DNA of 31,897 nt, taken from contig NW_003151758.1 of NCBI RefSeq assembly GCF_000003605.2, positions 240,497 to 272,393 of the forward strand, given 5' to 3'. The notes beneath the pieces were generated by a model. It made no database searches. It was not told the origin of the DNA and saw nothing but the letters and a program-made list of their open reading frames with translations. Made by a program: the position numbers and the translations under genes. This document shows positions 31,523 to 31,897 of the stretch, in pieces; position 1 is the first letter of the stretch; each line of letters begins with the position of its first letter. The stretch comes from Saccoglossus kowalevskii. Lineage: Eukaryota; Hemichordata; Enteropneusta; Harrimaniidae.

Positions 31523-31897
31523 CGCCAACAACGCCAGGGGGAGACCAAGGTAAACAACCCTGGTAGACCCATTGTCTCAGCATGTAATTGTCCGACTGAG
31601 CACATAGCTCGATACTTGGATTCAATGTTGAGACCAATTGTTGTGTCACAGCCTACGTATGTTCAGGATACTAATGATGCACTTAGGAAACTAGAGTTAT
31701 TTCGTTTCACACCGGATAAACCCAGATTTTTGTTTTCTATGGATGTAAAATCCCTTTATACATCTATCCCGCACACTGATGGACTGTTGGCTTTACAGCA
31801 TTTTCTGAATAAAAGGACAGTTAAGGATCCTCCTACGTTTGTGTTGGTGCGCTTAGCGGAATTAGTTTTGAACGGGAATTGCTTTTCTTTTAATGGT
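31523..31897 (+). mobile_element. Penelope-like retroelement reverse transcriptase, fragment
   Basis: One frame is open from just after a stop at 31520 to the window end (last codon 31895-31897). Similarity starts near 31550 with NNPGRPIVSACNCPTEHIAR, then YLDSMLRPIV, a TNDALRKL helix, and FLFSMDVKSLYTSIPHTDGL, the RT motif with the first catalytic Asp (DVKSLYT-IP is typical of Penelope-like elements). It ends with RLAELVLNGNCFSFNG. Reverse transcriptase copies element RNA into DNA at the target site. The stop just upstream and the lack of earlier RT sequence suggest a 5'-truncated copy; the second catalytic motif and any GIY-YIG domain would lie beyond the window. Confidence 0.8.

Overview
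This is eukaryotic nuclear DNA from an invertebrate animal. It is AT-rich, has GT-AG introns and many short inverted-repeat elements, carries a run of N (14740-15124), and has no bacterial-style gene packing. The species cannot be fixed from the window. The protein resembles vertebrate RGS22, and the long introns and mobile-element content would suit a hemichordate, amphioxus, echinoderm or lophotrochozoan draft assembly.

One protein-coding gene is supported. It lies on the minus strand and is the 5' part of an RGS22-type gene (regulator of G-protein signalling 22). Six coding exons were rebuilt from splice signals and from similarity to the remembered human protein: exon 1 at 29736-29760 (ATG), exon 2 at 29571-29599, exon 3 at 4864-4926, exon 4 at 4201-4440, exon 5 at 2801-2915 and exon 6 at 821-1994. 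Together they encode about the first 550 residues and stop just inside the first canonical RGS domain. The remaining exons lie to the left of the window. Two one-base homopolymer changes, +1 in exon 5 and -1 in exon 6, break the frame as sequenced.

Intron 2 spans about 24.6 kb and fills most of the window. I see no convincing gene inside it. It holds several families of short inverted-repeat elements (MITE-like), a near-perfect foldback at 19838-19953, an octamer-rich minisatellite at 18226-18390, a tRNA-like relic near 15501, G-rich tracts, and several X-box-like palindromes. The assembly gap sits inside one copy of a repeated MITE.

To the right of the start codon (29761-30250) is a more CpG-containing region, probably the RGS22 promoter and 5' UTR. 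The right edge (31523-31897, plus strand) is the beginning of a reverse transcriptase of Penelope-like type, cut off by the window end.

I found no strong evidence for an undescribed multi-gene system. The most useful leads are the double frameshift in a gene that otherwise looks constrained, the unnamed MITE families with their embedded regulatory-type motifs, and the foldback element.
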